From: Gibbula magus
Lineage: Eukaryota; Mollusca; Gastropoda; Trochida; Trochidae
Assembly: GCA_936450465.1 (NCBI GenBank)
Contig: OW388298.1
Coordinates: forward strand, 12,598,395 to 12,662,394
Length of the DNA: 64,000 nucleotides
Direction: 5' to 3'
Made by a program: the position numbers and the translations under genes. Shown piece after piece: positions 44,280-56,400 of this stretch (positions are counted from its first letter, which is position 1; each line of letters opens with the position of its first letter). A model generated the notes under the pieces. The model worked only from the letters and a program-made list of their open reading frames with translations. It was not told the origin of the DNA and ran no database searches.

Positions 44280-44359
44280 TGCAGCTCCTACTAAATACAC
44301 TACTACTATTCCAACAACTATTACTTCTACTATTACTCCTTCTAGTTTATTACTGAATT

Positions 44360-44422
<63 letters not shown>

Positions 44423-44823
44423 CACTACCACTACCACCACTACTACTACTACTTCTATTACTACTACCACTGCTGCTGCTACTACTACTACTACCATTAC
44501 CACTACTCCCACTACTACTACTGCTGCTACTACTACTATTACTACTACTATTACTGCTGCTACTACGACTACTACTACCACCACTGCTGCTACTACTACT
44601 ATTACTACCACTACTGCTACTCCTACCACTACTACTACTACTACTTCTACTACTACTACTACTACTCCTACCAGTACTACTACTATTACTACCACTACTA
44701 CTCCTACTACTACTACTACTATTACTACTGCCACTGCTGCTGCTACTACTACTACTACCATTACCACTACTCCCACTACTACCACTGCTGCTATTACTAC
44801 TATTACTACCACTACTACTACTC

Positions 44824-44860
<37 letters not shown>

Positions 44861-45222
44861 TACTACTACCACTACTACTACTACTACTACTCCTACCACT
44901 ACTACAACTATTACTACCACTACTCCTTCTTCCACTATTACTCCAACTATTATTACTACCACTACTACTCCTACTACTACTACTACTACTACTACTAAAA
45001 CTATTACTACTACTACTTCTACTACTACTACAACAACTACTACTACTCCTACTCCTACAACTATTACTAATCCTACTACTACTCCTATTACTACCACTAC
45101 TCCTTCTTCCACTATTACTCCTGCTATTATTACTACTCCTACTACTTCTACTACTACTACTACTACTACTCCTACTACTTCTACTACTACTACTACTACT
45201 CCTACTCCTACTACTACTCCTC
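44280..45222 (+). repeat. Long CTA/ACT trinucleotide microsatellite, about 940 bp
   Basis: Imperfect (CTA)n with interspersed GCT, CCT and TTC triplets, the reverse-complement type of 30130-30952. The minus-strand frames of 256 and 334 codons across it are low-complexity Val or Ser/Gly/Arg and not genes. Confidence 0.97.
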
Positions 45223-45229
45223 TTACCTC

Positions 45230-46925
45230 TTAAGGAATTGCCTTGTGAAATGCCGTACCACGAGATAGCATCATCCGACATATGTAGAGCTATTTGTCAT
45301 TTTTGTCATGTTTGTGACTGAATGGCTAGAGTGACAATGAATGAGTCCAAATGTACCTTTGTAAGAATAAATCCTTCATGAAATGACTAAAATTATGAAG
45401 ATGTTAACGCTCAGTACGTGGTAAATGTCTATACATCTCAACACGTCATAACACTCATATAAAGTCGACTAAAACGGGCATTATGACTGGATTCTGAGAT
45501 GAAAGGAGAGTTGGTATTCACAGAGAACGATATATATATACAGGGAATTAGTATATATACAGTCAGGGACTCAGTGTCCCGAACCTTAGTCTCTGGTGCT
45601 GATGGTGCAACGCTGCTCTGCTCTCAATGTGAGTCTATATTTTGTGTATTTCGCTTTAGAATGTGTTCGGCTAAAGAATAATTATTTTGAAAAATGCTTC
45701 TAATTAACTAATGTTGGTCTTCGCCTCTTATAAACTCACGGGCAAAAGAAACTATACCAAATAATTTATTTTCCAAAAATATCAAATTAGTGTTTCATTT
45801 TGGAATTTTATAATTCAACAACACCACTTGAACACGATTGTAAATGTACCCAGGGGAAAATCTAGTATCTTCACAAATATTGACTTAGACAGTTTTTTTC
45901 ATCAAAAATGTAATACACCTAAATAAGGACAAGATGGAGCAAACCGGTATAAAAACCACCAATCAGCACGTGAAGACGCACGTGAATACGTAGACCTACC
46001 CTGCAGTTGGGAGCAGGTTAAATGCATCTTCGACTCCGCCCAAACCGTATACTAGGCTTCAGCAACGAATGATACACAGACCAGACCAATGACGGGCCAA
46101 TAATTGAAAAACCGAGGGGCATCAGCACCGCCTTACTTTACATCTACGTAATTATTTCGTCACTGTGACGTCATCAACATATTTGGCATGTGTGCAGCAG
46201 AGGGTACAGTTACCAGGCCTGTTTGGGAACACGCTTTTCAATGCTACTGGCCTTTCTACAGAATGACACTAGGTCAATGTAATTATAACCCCCAGAAGCC
46301 GAGAGACTTCCTCTTTGCGAACGATGCCATTATCTAGCAAGGTTAGACCATTTATCAATCTTCGAGCACTTGTTGTATGCATTTACAAATAAGAAGGACA
46401 AAATCCGATATCGCCAAGTCAACATACACACTTATTCAGGCACCCGTACGAGATTCAGTAACGCCATCTGGCGGTAAGTAAACTATGTAAATCGTATTAA
46501 AGAGTTTAATCAGGAGATATTGCGCTAGTAGTTGTTAGCAATATCTCTTCGCGTATTCCATCCGGGTTATCGACCCCTGTCTTCCGGTCGCCATCTTCTT
46601 TGTAAACACATGTTCAATAAACGTGTTGCGGGTCAAGAAAGCTGTTTGTGCTTCTTATTGGCGCTGTGCGTTTTTCAGACGTTTAATCTAAAAAATACAA
46701 CCTTCTGTTTTGTTTTTAAAAACATGTTTATTTTGCAAATTGACTTTTACCCCCATTTCCTTGTGTGACGTTACACTGTGTATACTGAAAATGGTACTCT
46801 TGTGGAATTGCGAACAAAACATGGTCAAATTAATCGTCTATCAAAAGTATATCACTTTATTTATCTGATATATCTGTTGGCGTTGATAATTCCAAATAAA
46901 CTTAAGTTTATACAATATATTGTAA
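45230..46925. other. Intergenic region, one element end and no clear gene
   Basis: A start of the CGGGCAAAAG family lies at 45738 (ACGGGCAAAAGAAACTATA) without a visible right end. A 66-bp open segment at 45563-45628 has splice-like borders (TATATATACAG and CAAT|GTGAGT) and reads DSVSRTLVSGADGATLLCSQ, faintly Ig-like, but has no partner exons. Confidence 0.4.
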
Positions 46926-46929
46926 CATG

Positions 46930-47300
46930 AGATGGTAAAACATATCATTACACGACCCGATCAATGGAAAACGGTTATCCATATTGGAGAAAAGGTGCGA
47001 CGTATAAAGCGACGATTGTGTGGAACTCTTCAGTGCAAGAAGTAGATGTGTAGGTCTCATGATTTTGAGAGTTCAAACAGCGAGATGGTTGACCTTCCAT
47101 CTTTGTACCATATTTAGAATTCTACCCTGAGTGTTTAGGTATCGCTGCATCAGTCAGATCAACTTTAACTTTAACTACTTGAACCATTTTAATGCGAACA
47201 CATGTGAACACATCGGAAATGGACTCGCATGGCTTAGCCGAGTCATGTACATTCGTTTTAGAACTCATTTGATTGATTCAGGCGTATTATTTAGCCATTG
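46930..47300 (+). repeat. Dispersed repeat related to 33945-34285
   Basis: Same ordered landmarks as 33945-34285 (GGTAAAACAT, ACGGTTATCCATATTGG, CTCTTCAGTG, GTACCATATTTAGAATTCTA). Class unknown. Confidence 0.65.
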
Positions 47301-47686
47301 GTAACATTGAAGAATAGAGACGATTTTATGGATATACAACTTCTTTATTCATTTGAAGGCGACGTGTCAGGTTTTAAATTGGTAACATTGATGTTATGGC
47401 TATCGTTGAAAGGTATCCTAATAGTTGGGACTCATCGTGACACAAAAACAAGTTATTAAGGTAAGCTTTACTTACAGGAGAAGGCTTGCACAAAGGGCCC
47501 CTTAAAATTAAGGGATTATTTTTAGTTACGACTACAGGTTAAGGGTACCCGAAGTCTTTAGTTGATTATGCATGGCACCTGGAACTTCTGCACCAAAACA
47601 CCTAACCAAGGTAAATCACTAAACATGAGGTTACTTAAATGACTTAATTGTGATCACCTTAAACGGGAGGAGACATCTTATACTAA

Positions 47687-47936
47687 GGCGGGGTGCCAAC
47701 GTGATTAGCGTGTTCGGCTTCGGATCAAGAGGTCCGTGGTTCGAATCTAATCAAGAGCTCGGCAACTTTGTCTGCTGCAGAGCATTGTTATACAAGCAGT
47801 AAGGATAGGGTGCGATGGTACACTGAAATTCAGCGCAGTATCACTCAAGGTTTGCCAGATGCACGTAGGTTTCACCGCAATTGTAAAGCCTTCATGACGT
47901 TGTGGGCTTATTCCCTGCAATAATACTAGCAGCCGT
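47687..47936 (+). mobile_element. tRNA-derived SINE, family A, copy 1
   Basis: The head GATTAGCGTGTTCGGCTTCG, GATCAAGAGGTCCGTGGTTC is tRNA-like, and the body CTGAAATTCAGCGCAGTA, GTAGGTTTCACCGCAATTGT aligns with 49061-49310 and 58311-58498. Confidence 0.8.
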
Positions 47937-48377
47937 AATATATATTCAAAAGTCAAGAAAGGCAGAACCATTTCACTCCAACATGTTTCACTGGTATCAT
48001 CATACTCCCTATACATCATATAGCATATACCAATAAAACATGTTATGGAATAGAATGGGTAATAAGAAATTATGAAGAAACCCATGCAAAATTCACACTC
48101 GTTTCGTAAAAGTCAGACATGTATGACACACTTCCTCAGGTAATAATCTCTATGTTTCTCGCTTGTATCTGGGACATTGCAGGGAACAACCCACCATGGA
48201 ACAAGCTTTTTTTCCAAAAACTCGCGCAATGGTATTTGTAAAATATATAAACTGCATGGTATCATCTCATGGTACAAAGTAAAAGAACAACATAAATTAA
48301 ACCTTTCGACAAATTCTTGCTATTGATGCACATCACGCTACATCAAGTATATAAATAGTATCACCTTTCACCATTAA

Positions 48378-48716
48378 AGGAGCTGGAGCAGGGTTTTTTG
48401 CAAATTTTTTTAAAAGGCCATTTATAATGATAATTTATGTCATTTATAGTTACTTTAGAGGGTATAACATCGCATTAAACAAACAAATTATCTGTAGTGG
48501 TAAAAAATGATGTCATGTAATAGCCAAAAAACTGCATGGCGGACATTTTAATGTGAACACCTTTTATTATTTCGAATTACAAAAACGATTCCTTTGACTT
48601 TATCGAACCATGTACACTCACTTTTTAACTTGATTTTCCAAAGAGAGAAAGTTGTTCTACTGCTGGTAACATTATTTTTCTAAACATATCATAGACTCAT
48701 TTGTGCTAATGCCCCT
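48378..48716. mobile_element. TTAA-flanked miniature element of a second family (339 bp)
   Basis: TTAA at 48374-48377 and 48717-48720. Imperfect inverted ends AGGAGCTGGAGCA and TGCTAATGCCCCT. The interior (ATTTTAATGTGAACACCTTT, CTTTTTAACTTGATTTTCC) is shared with 51965-52245, a more decayed copy. Confidence 0.75.
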
Positions 48717-49060
48717 TTAATGTATGCATAAGCCTATAGCCCATGGTACACAAAATAGGATGCAAAAAGGGTGTACATTGGAGGATTACTTTGCTCTAGG
48801 TACATGAAGACCACTTTCCAAGCATAATTGTAACATGAGTGAAATGAACAAGTCCTCTACGAATATATAACCGTGAATATACGAGAAGGCCTAGTTAGTG
48901 CCACCCTTATGCTTTATTCGTCTAACGTTTCTGTCATGAAAATTTGTTCAAGAAAATGTACACTATAAGTTTGAGATAAACTCGCTCCAGAGTAGAAAGA
49001 ACGTTTATAATTGACATAAGAATGTTCTCTGTAAGATGCGTATCTCTGTTAGTTTATGGG

Positions 49061-49310
49061 GGCGGGATAGCGCAGTGGTTAGCATGTTCGGCTTCGGATC
49101 AAGAGGTCCGGGGTTCGAATCCCGCCAGGGGCACGGCAACTTTGTCTGCAGTAGAGAACTGTTCTACACGCAGTAAGGTTTGGGTGCAATGCTACACTGA
49201 ATTTCAGCGTAGTACCACCCATGGTTCGCTAGTTCCAGCCGATGCTCGCAGGTTTCACCGCAATGCATAACCACATGGCGTTGCGGGCTTTCTCCGTTAT
49301 TTCAACGTTA
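49061..49310 (+). mobile_element. tRNA-derived SINE, family A, best copy
   Basis: Head GGCGGGATAGCGCAGTGGTT, AGCATGTTCGGCTTCGGATC, GGGGTTCGAATCCCGCC has intact A- and B-boxes and a TCG anticodon position, suggesting origin from tRNA-Arg(UCG). The body runs through TGAATTTCAGCGTAGTACCA to GCGTTGCGGGCTTTCTCCG. Copies are at 47687 and 58311. The 82-codon open frame here is the SINE. Confidence 0.85.
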
Positions 49311-51695
49311 TAACATTAAGTGAAAGTGTCACAGTATGTTCAAGCTGCAGTGTCGTTCCCATTAGAACATATTTATAACAGTCATACATTTATAACAGAG
49401 CTACTCTATGAGGTATAAATGATTGTGGTAAGTTCTTATCTTCCTGAAACATATTGATAATTACGATTTCAAATATACACTCAAATATATGGAGATAATT
49501 TGCTTTTAGTATGTTTAAACATAATAACAAATTAAACATTCAGCTTTCCTGAATAATGTCAAATCGTACGTATCAAATATCACAATCTCATATTTAGCAA
49601 GTAACACAGGAAACTGACTACATAATAACTGTCACAGTGTATTCAAACATTTTTAGCACGTCCAGTCCGTCTCAAGGATACCGTTACAAGGTGGTAAATG
49701 GCCTTGTCACAACCAAGGGATATTACTATTACAATAAAATTATATTTGCATTGTCTGTGCTTGTTCATTTTCAAACCATCAGGTCTCTCACGAGTGATTC
49801 ACGTGGAGAGGGATAAAGCAAAGACATACACGAATCAAGGCCTGTGTGGTGTTTCATGGTCTGTTTTGATGACTCGACAGACTTACGTCTAGCAGTGCCT
49901 CAAGTCATTCACTGTTGACCTACACAGTTTTAGCATTTTCTGAATTATTAAAACTGCGTTAAGCTCGTGTTTTAATATGGCTTAAGAGGGGATCAACGAG
50001 GAACGTTAATAGATTCATTGTCTCATTTATCCTTCCTATACTAACATGCGGACACTCCTATAATGCCTTGTGGATACTCCCATTATGCCTTGTGGATACT
50101 CCAATAATGCCTTGTGGATACTCTGTGATGTGTGATATACATTCCTGTAACACATGTCTATGAAAGAGTCACCTATTAAACTTTTCTCATGGGCGTAACC
50201 TTTTGACTGAGATTGTGACTCCACTCCAATTTGACCGTGTTCTTTGAGTGAAGATGTTCTCTTAGACGTGAATAATTGTCAAGCCTACAGAGTACCAAGT
50301 GAAATGGAAGGATTCACCCTCTGAAATATGCTTTCTTATCCAGGACAGTTATTGAAACCGTCTGTGTTTGGAACAGTGCTACATTGAATCCACACTCTGT
50401 AGTCTTATACGAGAGGTTGACCATCTTCTTTCAGAGGAAGGGAAACATCGAAAACATCAAAATCATTTGATTAAGCATACTTATCTGTGAGTATACTTTA
50501 ATACTTGAATACTTTGACCAGGAGCCGGTGATGACATGACGATTTTACAAGTACTCACATTTTAGGTTACTGTTAAACTACAATTCAGTTAACATTAGTT
50601 CAGTCTTGCCCGTGTTGTCTACAATAGAGTTATTGACGTGCAGATGCTTTCCCTACAGTTAATGCACAAACTCTTATCGGATATATTGAGGTTTCAAATA
50701 ATTTACTTAGTAAACTACAGCATTAGGGGTTAAGGCATTAGTGTGATGCATGACAACAAACTAAAGGTAGCATTGCAAATAATTATCTGCGTATGAACAC
50801 TTCGTCATTGATACACAAAATAGTTCCAAGTTGCTTTGTTAGTCATTTAAGTTTCCATTAGTTTGGCTCTGGTGGGCTAGGCCTTTTCCTAGCGCCAAAT
50901 TGAAAGTTGAACATTTTGGACGGTATCATGTTACGTATACTATGAAAACCTTATGAAAAAAGAAAGTGTATTTATTCTGAAGTGAAGCAAAATGTGAATT
51001 TTCTGAATAAAAACCAAAAGCCAGAGGCCGCGGGATATCTCTTTACATGCTTTATACTCTTTATATGCGTTTGCGAGACGGAACTAGTTACACTGTACTT
51101 ATATCTTTACTTATATTTGTACTGCATTCATTGGGCAAAATAAAGCAAGGTGTCAGTGAAGGTTACAAATATGAACATCAAACCAATCAAACATTACATA
51201 ATTACACAGGGTGAATGGCCTTTTTTTATTTTACGGAATTATTTATTAAATCTATCTTACTTCGAATGAACTCATCTGCTGTTACCGTTACTGACAAAAA
51301 GTCAACTGAGTTCATCTAACAAGCGAAACATCGTTGGCATGTTGGAGCTGGAAAGACAGAAATACTGAAACGTCCACAGTTTGGACACGCTGAAATATAT
51401 CTGGTCCTTAGTAAATTGCTGTTAACTGTACTACTGTAAATTCTTCTTTACTGATGAAAGACCAAAATGATATTTAAAAAATAGCAAGTTTGATGTTGAA
51501 ACGCCACAAAATTGGGTTATAACACGAAAATTAACGCTGCTTGAAACCTTATGTTATGTATTACTGAAACCGTTCTAGTCGGCTGAGCTGTCACACAAGT
51601 ATACCAATGGTGAGAATTGTAACGGCACACTGGAAGGTTACAGACCTAAGTTTTAAGCCATTATTTTTGTTAGAAATACATGCCTTTTAGATAGT
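49311..51695. other. Intergenic region, no clear gene
   Basis: AT-rich. A 22-bp minisatellite lies at 50044-50122. A frame at 49655-49800 (GYRYKVVNGLVTTKGYYYY) looks somewhat protein-like, but I find no splice partner. Confidence 0.4.
50044..50122 (+). repeat. 22-bp minisatellite, about 3.5 copies
   Basis: Unit ATGCCTTGTGGATACTCC plus four variable bases, repeated without gaps. Confidence 0.9.
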
Positions 51696-51699
51696 GGGA

Positions 51700-51845
51700 T
51701 AACACTACCTTCAATTGCACAAATTATTGTACTTTTTCGGGCCGAGTCCCATACTGTATTCGAACCCACACCCTCAGAGTTAGGCAACTATCGCCAGCAC
51801 TGACCGTACCAACAGCTTACCACACGACCCTTTCGCCTCGACGTC
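51700..51845 (-). mobile_element. tRNA-derived SINE, family B, minus strand
   Basis: The reverse complement holds GGGTGTGGGTTCGAATACAG (B-box), then GGGACTCGGCCCGAAAAAGT and GTAGTGTTATCCCACTATC, matching 21680-21850. Confidence 0.7.
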
Positions 51846-51964
51846 GAGTGATGTACAAGTCTAAATAAATTCACCTAATAATGTAAAGTTAATTCCAAAA
51901 GAAACGGTGTCAACAAAAATGCACGATGCATGGTTAATCCACGAAAGATAAAATCGACTAAAGC

Positions 51965-52245
51965 ATGGAAAGATTACTAGAGGGTAACACATCTTATTAC
52001 ACATACCAATTATGCGTTGTGGTGATAACGGTGTTGCGTATAGAGCAAAGATTGATTGGCGGTCATTTTAATGTGAACACATTCTATTTTACAAAAAAGA
52101 TTCCCATGGCTTTACCGAACCATATATACTTATTTTTTAACTTGATTTTCAGAAGAGAGAAGAGTGTTTTACTGTTAGTGACATTACTTTTCAAATACAT
52201 TTCATCAACTTATTTGAGCGTCAAAACGTGCTACTGTCCCTTTAC
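51965..52245 (+). repeat. Decayed copy of the 48378 element
   Basis: Shares CATTTTAATGTGAACAC, CCGAACCATATATACT-like and TTTTTAACTTGATTTTC with 48378-48716, and ends in GTCCCTTTACAG where that copy has CCCCTTTAATG. Terminal TTAA sites are lost. Confidence 0.65.
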
Positions 52246-52494
52246 AGTCTAAGTTAGTTCATTATGTCACCAACATCGTTTGGTTACTTAATTTCAAAAT
52301 TCATACATTTTAAAATGAAATGCAAAACATCTCAGCACACCATCGGGGTTTGAACACGCGCAGAAATAAATGAAGGAAATTTCCAATGCTTCTTAACAAA
52401 ACATCAGCTTATCGAAAACATTCAAAATCGATTTTGTCCGGTGACAGTGTTTCGTTTGCTTTGTGTTTCTGTTGGAAATCTACTGCGTTTTTAA

Positions 52495-52580
52495 CTTTTT
52501 TTAAGTCTAACGGCAATGTGAAAGCGTATCGAGATAAATTATTTTCGTTACGGCCGTGGCGTTGTGAAGCTGAACGTAGA
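52495..52580 (-). repeat. Second copy of the 1690-1795 fragment
   Basis: On the minus strand: CTTCACAACGCCACGGCCGT, AACG and TCGATACGCTTTCACATTG, in the same order as at 1700-1787, with a deletion between them. Confidence 0.6.
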
Positions 52581-52699
52581 TTCGATACCAAGTTGTATCA
52601 TTCGGAACCGAACGCATGTTATGGTAGAATTGCATTTAATTTATTAAATTTAGGATATTTGACATTTCTTGTCGAAAACCATGTCAACCTCATTAAGTG

Positions 52700-52960
52700 A
52701 AAAAGAAACATATATTTTCCTTAGTGGCTCGACCACGAGTGTATTTATATATATCATTTCTACTTCAGATATACATAGGATTCTACGAGAAATGTCGAAT
52801 GTAAATTACGTTTATTTTATGAATGGAGTATGCTGTGTCACATATACCTTATGACGTCATTCCATTGTCACGATGACGTCATATGATTGAAATCGTTATT
52901 TCACTGAGTAGAATAACATGTTTAGTCACTCAGTGAAAATACGGATTTTATTTAACCTAT
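52700..52960 (-). repeat. TGACGTCA-containing dispersed repeat, copy 2
   Basis: Reverse-complement relative of 23040-23400, sharing TCAATCATATGACGTCATCG and ATGACGTCATAAG. It lies upstream of the nuclear receptor gene. The TGACGTCA sites equal CRE consensus palindromes but belong to the repeat. Confidence 0.65.
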
Positions 52961-53084
52961 AATGACGTACTTCACCCAGGGAAACATAATAAATTGTTGC
53001 ATTTATCGTTTGTTTGGGTTTTTTTGGCAGTTATTATATTGATCCTCGAGAGACGCCTCTTCATGTTCTTCCTGCAGAGCTTAC

Positions 53085-53330
53085 TCTATTCAGTTAAGTC
53101 TTCAAATCCTCAAAAGTCACAGAAGTCCTGGAAGTGGCAAAAACCACAAATCCGAAGAACCTTCAAAAGCCACAAAAGCAACAGAAGACATCACGTATTG
53201 GAATTCACAAAAGCAACAGAAGACATCAAGTCTTGTAATCCACAAAAGTCACAGAAGTCTTGTAATCCACAAAAGGCACAAAAGCCACAAAAGCCCCATG
53301 CTCGACAGAAGCCATTGTAGTCTTTCAATC
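53085..53330 (+). repeat. Degenerate CACAAAAGYCACAGAAG repeat in the nuclear receptor leader
   Basis: Many variants of AATCCACAAAAGTCACAGAAG occur between 53100 and 53330, just before the receptor start codon. An open frame across them (NPQKSQKSCNPQKAQKPQKP) is a repeat product or upstream ORF and ends before 53413. Confidence 0.75.
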
Positions 53331-53412
53331 CACTTAATCTACGTCTTGGAAGCCTAAGAAGCCACAGAAGTCCTGGACATCAAGCAAGCCGTGAAAGCCA
53401 CGGACTTGCACA

Positions 53413-53493
53413 ATGCCTCTGCCACCTTGTAAAGTCTGCAAACGAGAAGCAACGGGGTTCCACTATGGTGTAAATACATGTGGAGCTTGCAAG
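53413..53493 (+). CDS. Nuclear receptor, exon 1 (zinc finger 1)
   Basis: MPLPPCKVCKREATGFHYGV then NTCGACK, donor AAG|GTAATT, phase 0. The spacing C-x2-C-x13-C-x2-C is exactly that of finger 1. Confidence 0.92.
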
Positions 53494-56400
53494 GTAATTT
53501 TAACTTATTTCAAGATTAACTGTTTATCATTAAAATATCTGTGTCCCAATATTTCAAAAGATATTTCATTCTCGTGGACGTTTGGAGAGAGTGTTAATTT
53601 TTCAATTCTTAAGAAATACCTCAGAACTGGCATTAACTTCCTTATATATGTGTTCAGTACACGTTCTACGCATGTCACTTGGTGGTGTTGATGAGGCGCT
53701 TTAAAATACCCCTTTTTATCACCATATATATAAAAAAATTTATTAAAGGAGTTTTTTCACCGAGCTGTTCCGAGGAAAGAGGTGTACAGATGTATCGGAA
53801 CAGGCAACTGTGACGTCACACTGACCAAAAGGAAGCACTGTAAAGCCTGTAGGTACAGGAAGTGCTGTCAGGTGGGGATGTCTTTCCAAGGTGAGAATTA
53901 CAAATAATAAAACCATGTGTTTGTCGCAACGTGCTGAACATTAAAGGAAGTAGTTTGCGGGTGGGGGGAGGGAGTTATGAAAATAGATATAATTTAGAAA
54001 TGTATGTTAAACGAGAAATATATTCATAAATAGCAATATCATTTTATTAAATAAAGATTATCGTTAAGTGTGTTTTGAAGGTAGATATGATGGACAAAAT
54101 TGAAAATCATTGCATAAAATCCAGAAGTACTAAATAATATAAAAAAATCGCGTCATCGCATCATTTTTGTCAGCCTGTAAAGACCAGAAACATTGTTTAT
54201 ATTTTTTGGGCCTCAAGGGTTATATTTTTTAAATTCGTTCAAGCCATCAAAACTGGACGCTATTCCTACAAGAAGAAATCGGCCGACATCTTGGAACTAC
54301 AAAAACTACAGAAGGAAACAACAACCTTGGAGAACACCGAATTAAGGGCGAGAAATGACACAAGCAATCCAACGTCGGAGAAGAATATCAACCATTACCA
54401 TGGAAACGGAGACTATGACCTCCTCATTTCAAACATCCTATCAGTGCATCAGAGCTATACGGAATCCATGTTTAGGGCCCTCAGGATAAGCAGAGAAGAA
54501 CTAGGTGTATACAATGTAAGTTTTTCGTCTTTGTTGTAACTTAATATTATCCAATGAGTGGTTGGTTTTCTTTTAATGATACATTCTGTATTTCGAAAGA
54601 GTGACCGTATCAGTGATGTCACGAAAGTACTGCCTGTTGTTTTCTGAAAGGAGCAGCGAGATGCCCAAGCGGATGTATATGACACAATGTTGCTACATTA
54701 AAGACCCACAAACTCCGACCATATCATTTTTCGGTTTTTATTCAAGCATATTGCAAGATGACGAGGATTCCACTTGATATACGTAAATTCAACCAATAAA
54801 CACCTTTATAACTCTTTTTAGAACGCCGCTCAATTACGCCTCATAAAATCCGATAGCGGATGCCGCGTGTTGGGCTTTATGACGTTAATAACAAAATTCA
54901 CTAAAATTAACCTTACACAACTGCCTACATAGCATATTTACCTTTGTCCTTTTTCAACAAAATTACATGTATACACGCCCTGTAAAATGTACTACAAATG
55001 GCATCAGATGTCAACACTGTTTAATATTGGATGTGACCATTGCTGGACCCGTAATTCTGCAATGTGTTTTAGACGAATCATTATCGTTGCCCAATATGGC
55101 GGCGGCACGCACGTCAGATGATAAAGATGTTCATGGGTGATCGCTGGCTGATATTGTGTATACATCCACTTGTGTCATCATGTATCTAGTAATGTCAATT
55201 ACAAAGAAGTGTCCACACTTACATATATCACAGGACAAAAAGTGGTGGAATACATTTGCCAGATCCTTCCGGATTCTCCCAAATATTTGCTTATCCTGGA
55301 GAATCCGGAAGAACCCGGAAGGATCGGGCAAGTGGATTCCACAACTTTTTGTCCCGTGTATATATTTATATTTATATATGTTGACAACGTTTTGATTGTT
55401 TTCTCATATGTTTTGAGAACGCATTATTTCAGTAAGAAAAACGTGCTACAGCGCCTTTAAGAGAAGACTATTCCCCGCCCCTCTTGGGTGACATCTGGCT
55501 GATATCTGTATATATCCACTTGAGTCATCATGTGTCTAGTAGTAGTCAATTACAAAGACGTGTCCACACTTGCGTATATACTAACTATGACAACATTGTT
55601 TCATTACAGACGAAGAAATATGGCTTCGAGAAGATAACAACCCTACATAGAGACTACCAGGAGATATTCCAGACCACGGGGGTCTTCCTGTGTAACAGAC
55701 CCGAGCTGATGGCCTACCTGGACCCTACAATGACCGCCTACCTCCAGTGTTACGTCAACTTCGTGGAGAATATACCCGGAGTCACCAAACTCTCCTTCGA
55801 CGACAAGGCAAATCTTATCAAAAGTAGGCAGAACTTTATTTGTCATTTAACCAGTGATTCGATAGTTGTCCTTCTTCACTCGTTTGATTTATTTATAACA
55901 CTTATTTTTTTCGAAAATATTCAACAAGTTCTAAATTTTATAAATCTCTCTGATATTGATATATTCTTTTGACGATTTGGGGACATATCAATATTGTTTA
56001 ATCTAATCTGGAAAAACTTAAGAAAGATGTAGAATTCAGATGGTATTAAAATACATTTTACTATCTTTATCAACTACTTATCGGTGTTTCTGTTTTCCTC
56101 GCATCAAATTCAGCATGAGGTAATGTCGCATGTTGTTCGGACGTACATGGACTATCGTTAATTACCTCCATTTGGTGATAGCAACGAAGTAATGTGGTCT
56201 AAGTAGAATTTGTCTACATATTTCAGTGAAAATGCTTCTGGACTGTTGTGAATCTGTCGTCATCATCATCATCATCATCATCATCATCACCAACACAATA
56301 ATCATCACAACCATCACTATCATTACAATCATCGTCGGAACCATCACAACATGACCACAATCATCATTTATAATTATGATGATCACCGTCCTTACCACCA

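Noticed and set aside
44277..45281. 334- and 256-codon minus-strand frames (Ser/Gly/Arg or Val)
   Set aside because: Microsatellite products, not genes. Composition follows the CTA repeat and there are no splice partners.
49061..49135. Functional tRNA-Arg gene
   Set aside because: The tRNA-like head continues into a SINE body that is repeated at 47687 and 58311, and the acceptor stem does not close.
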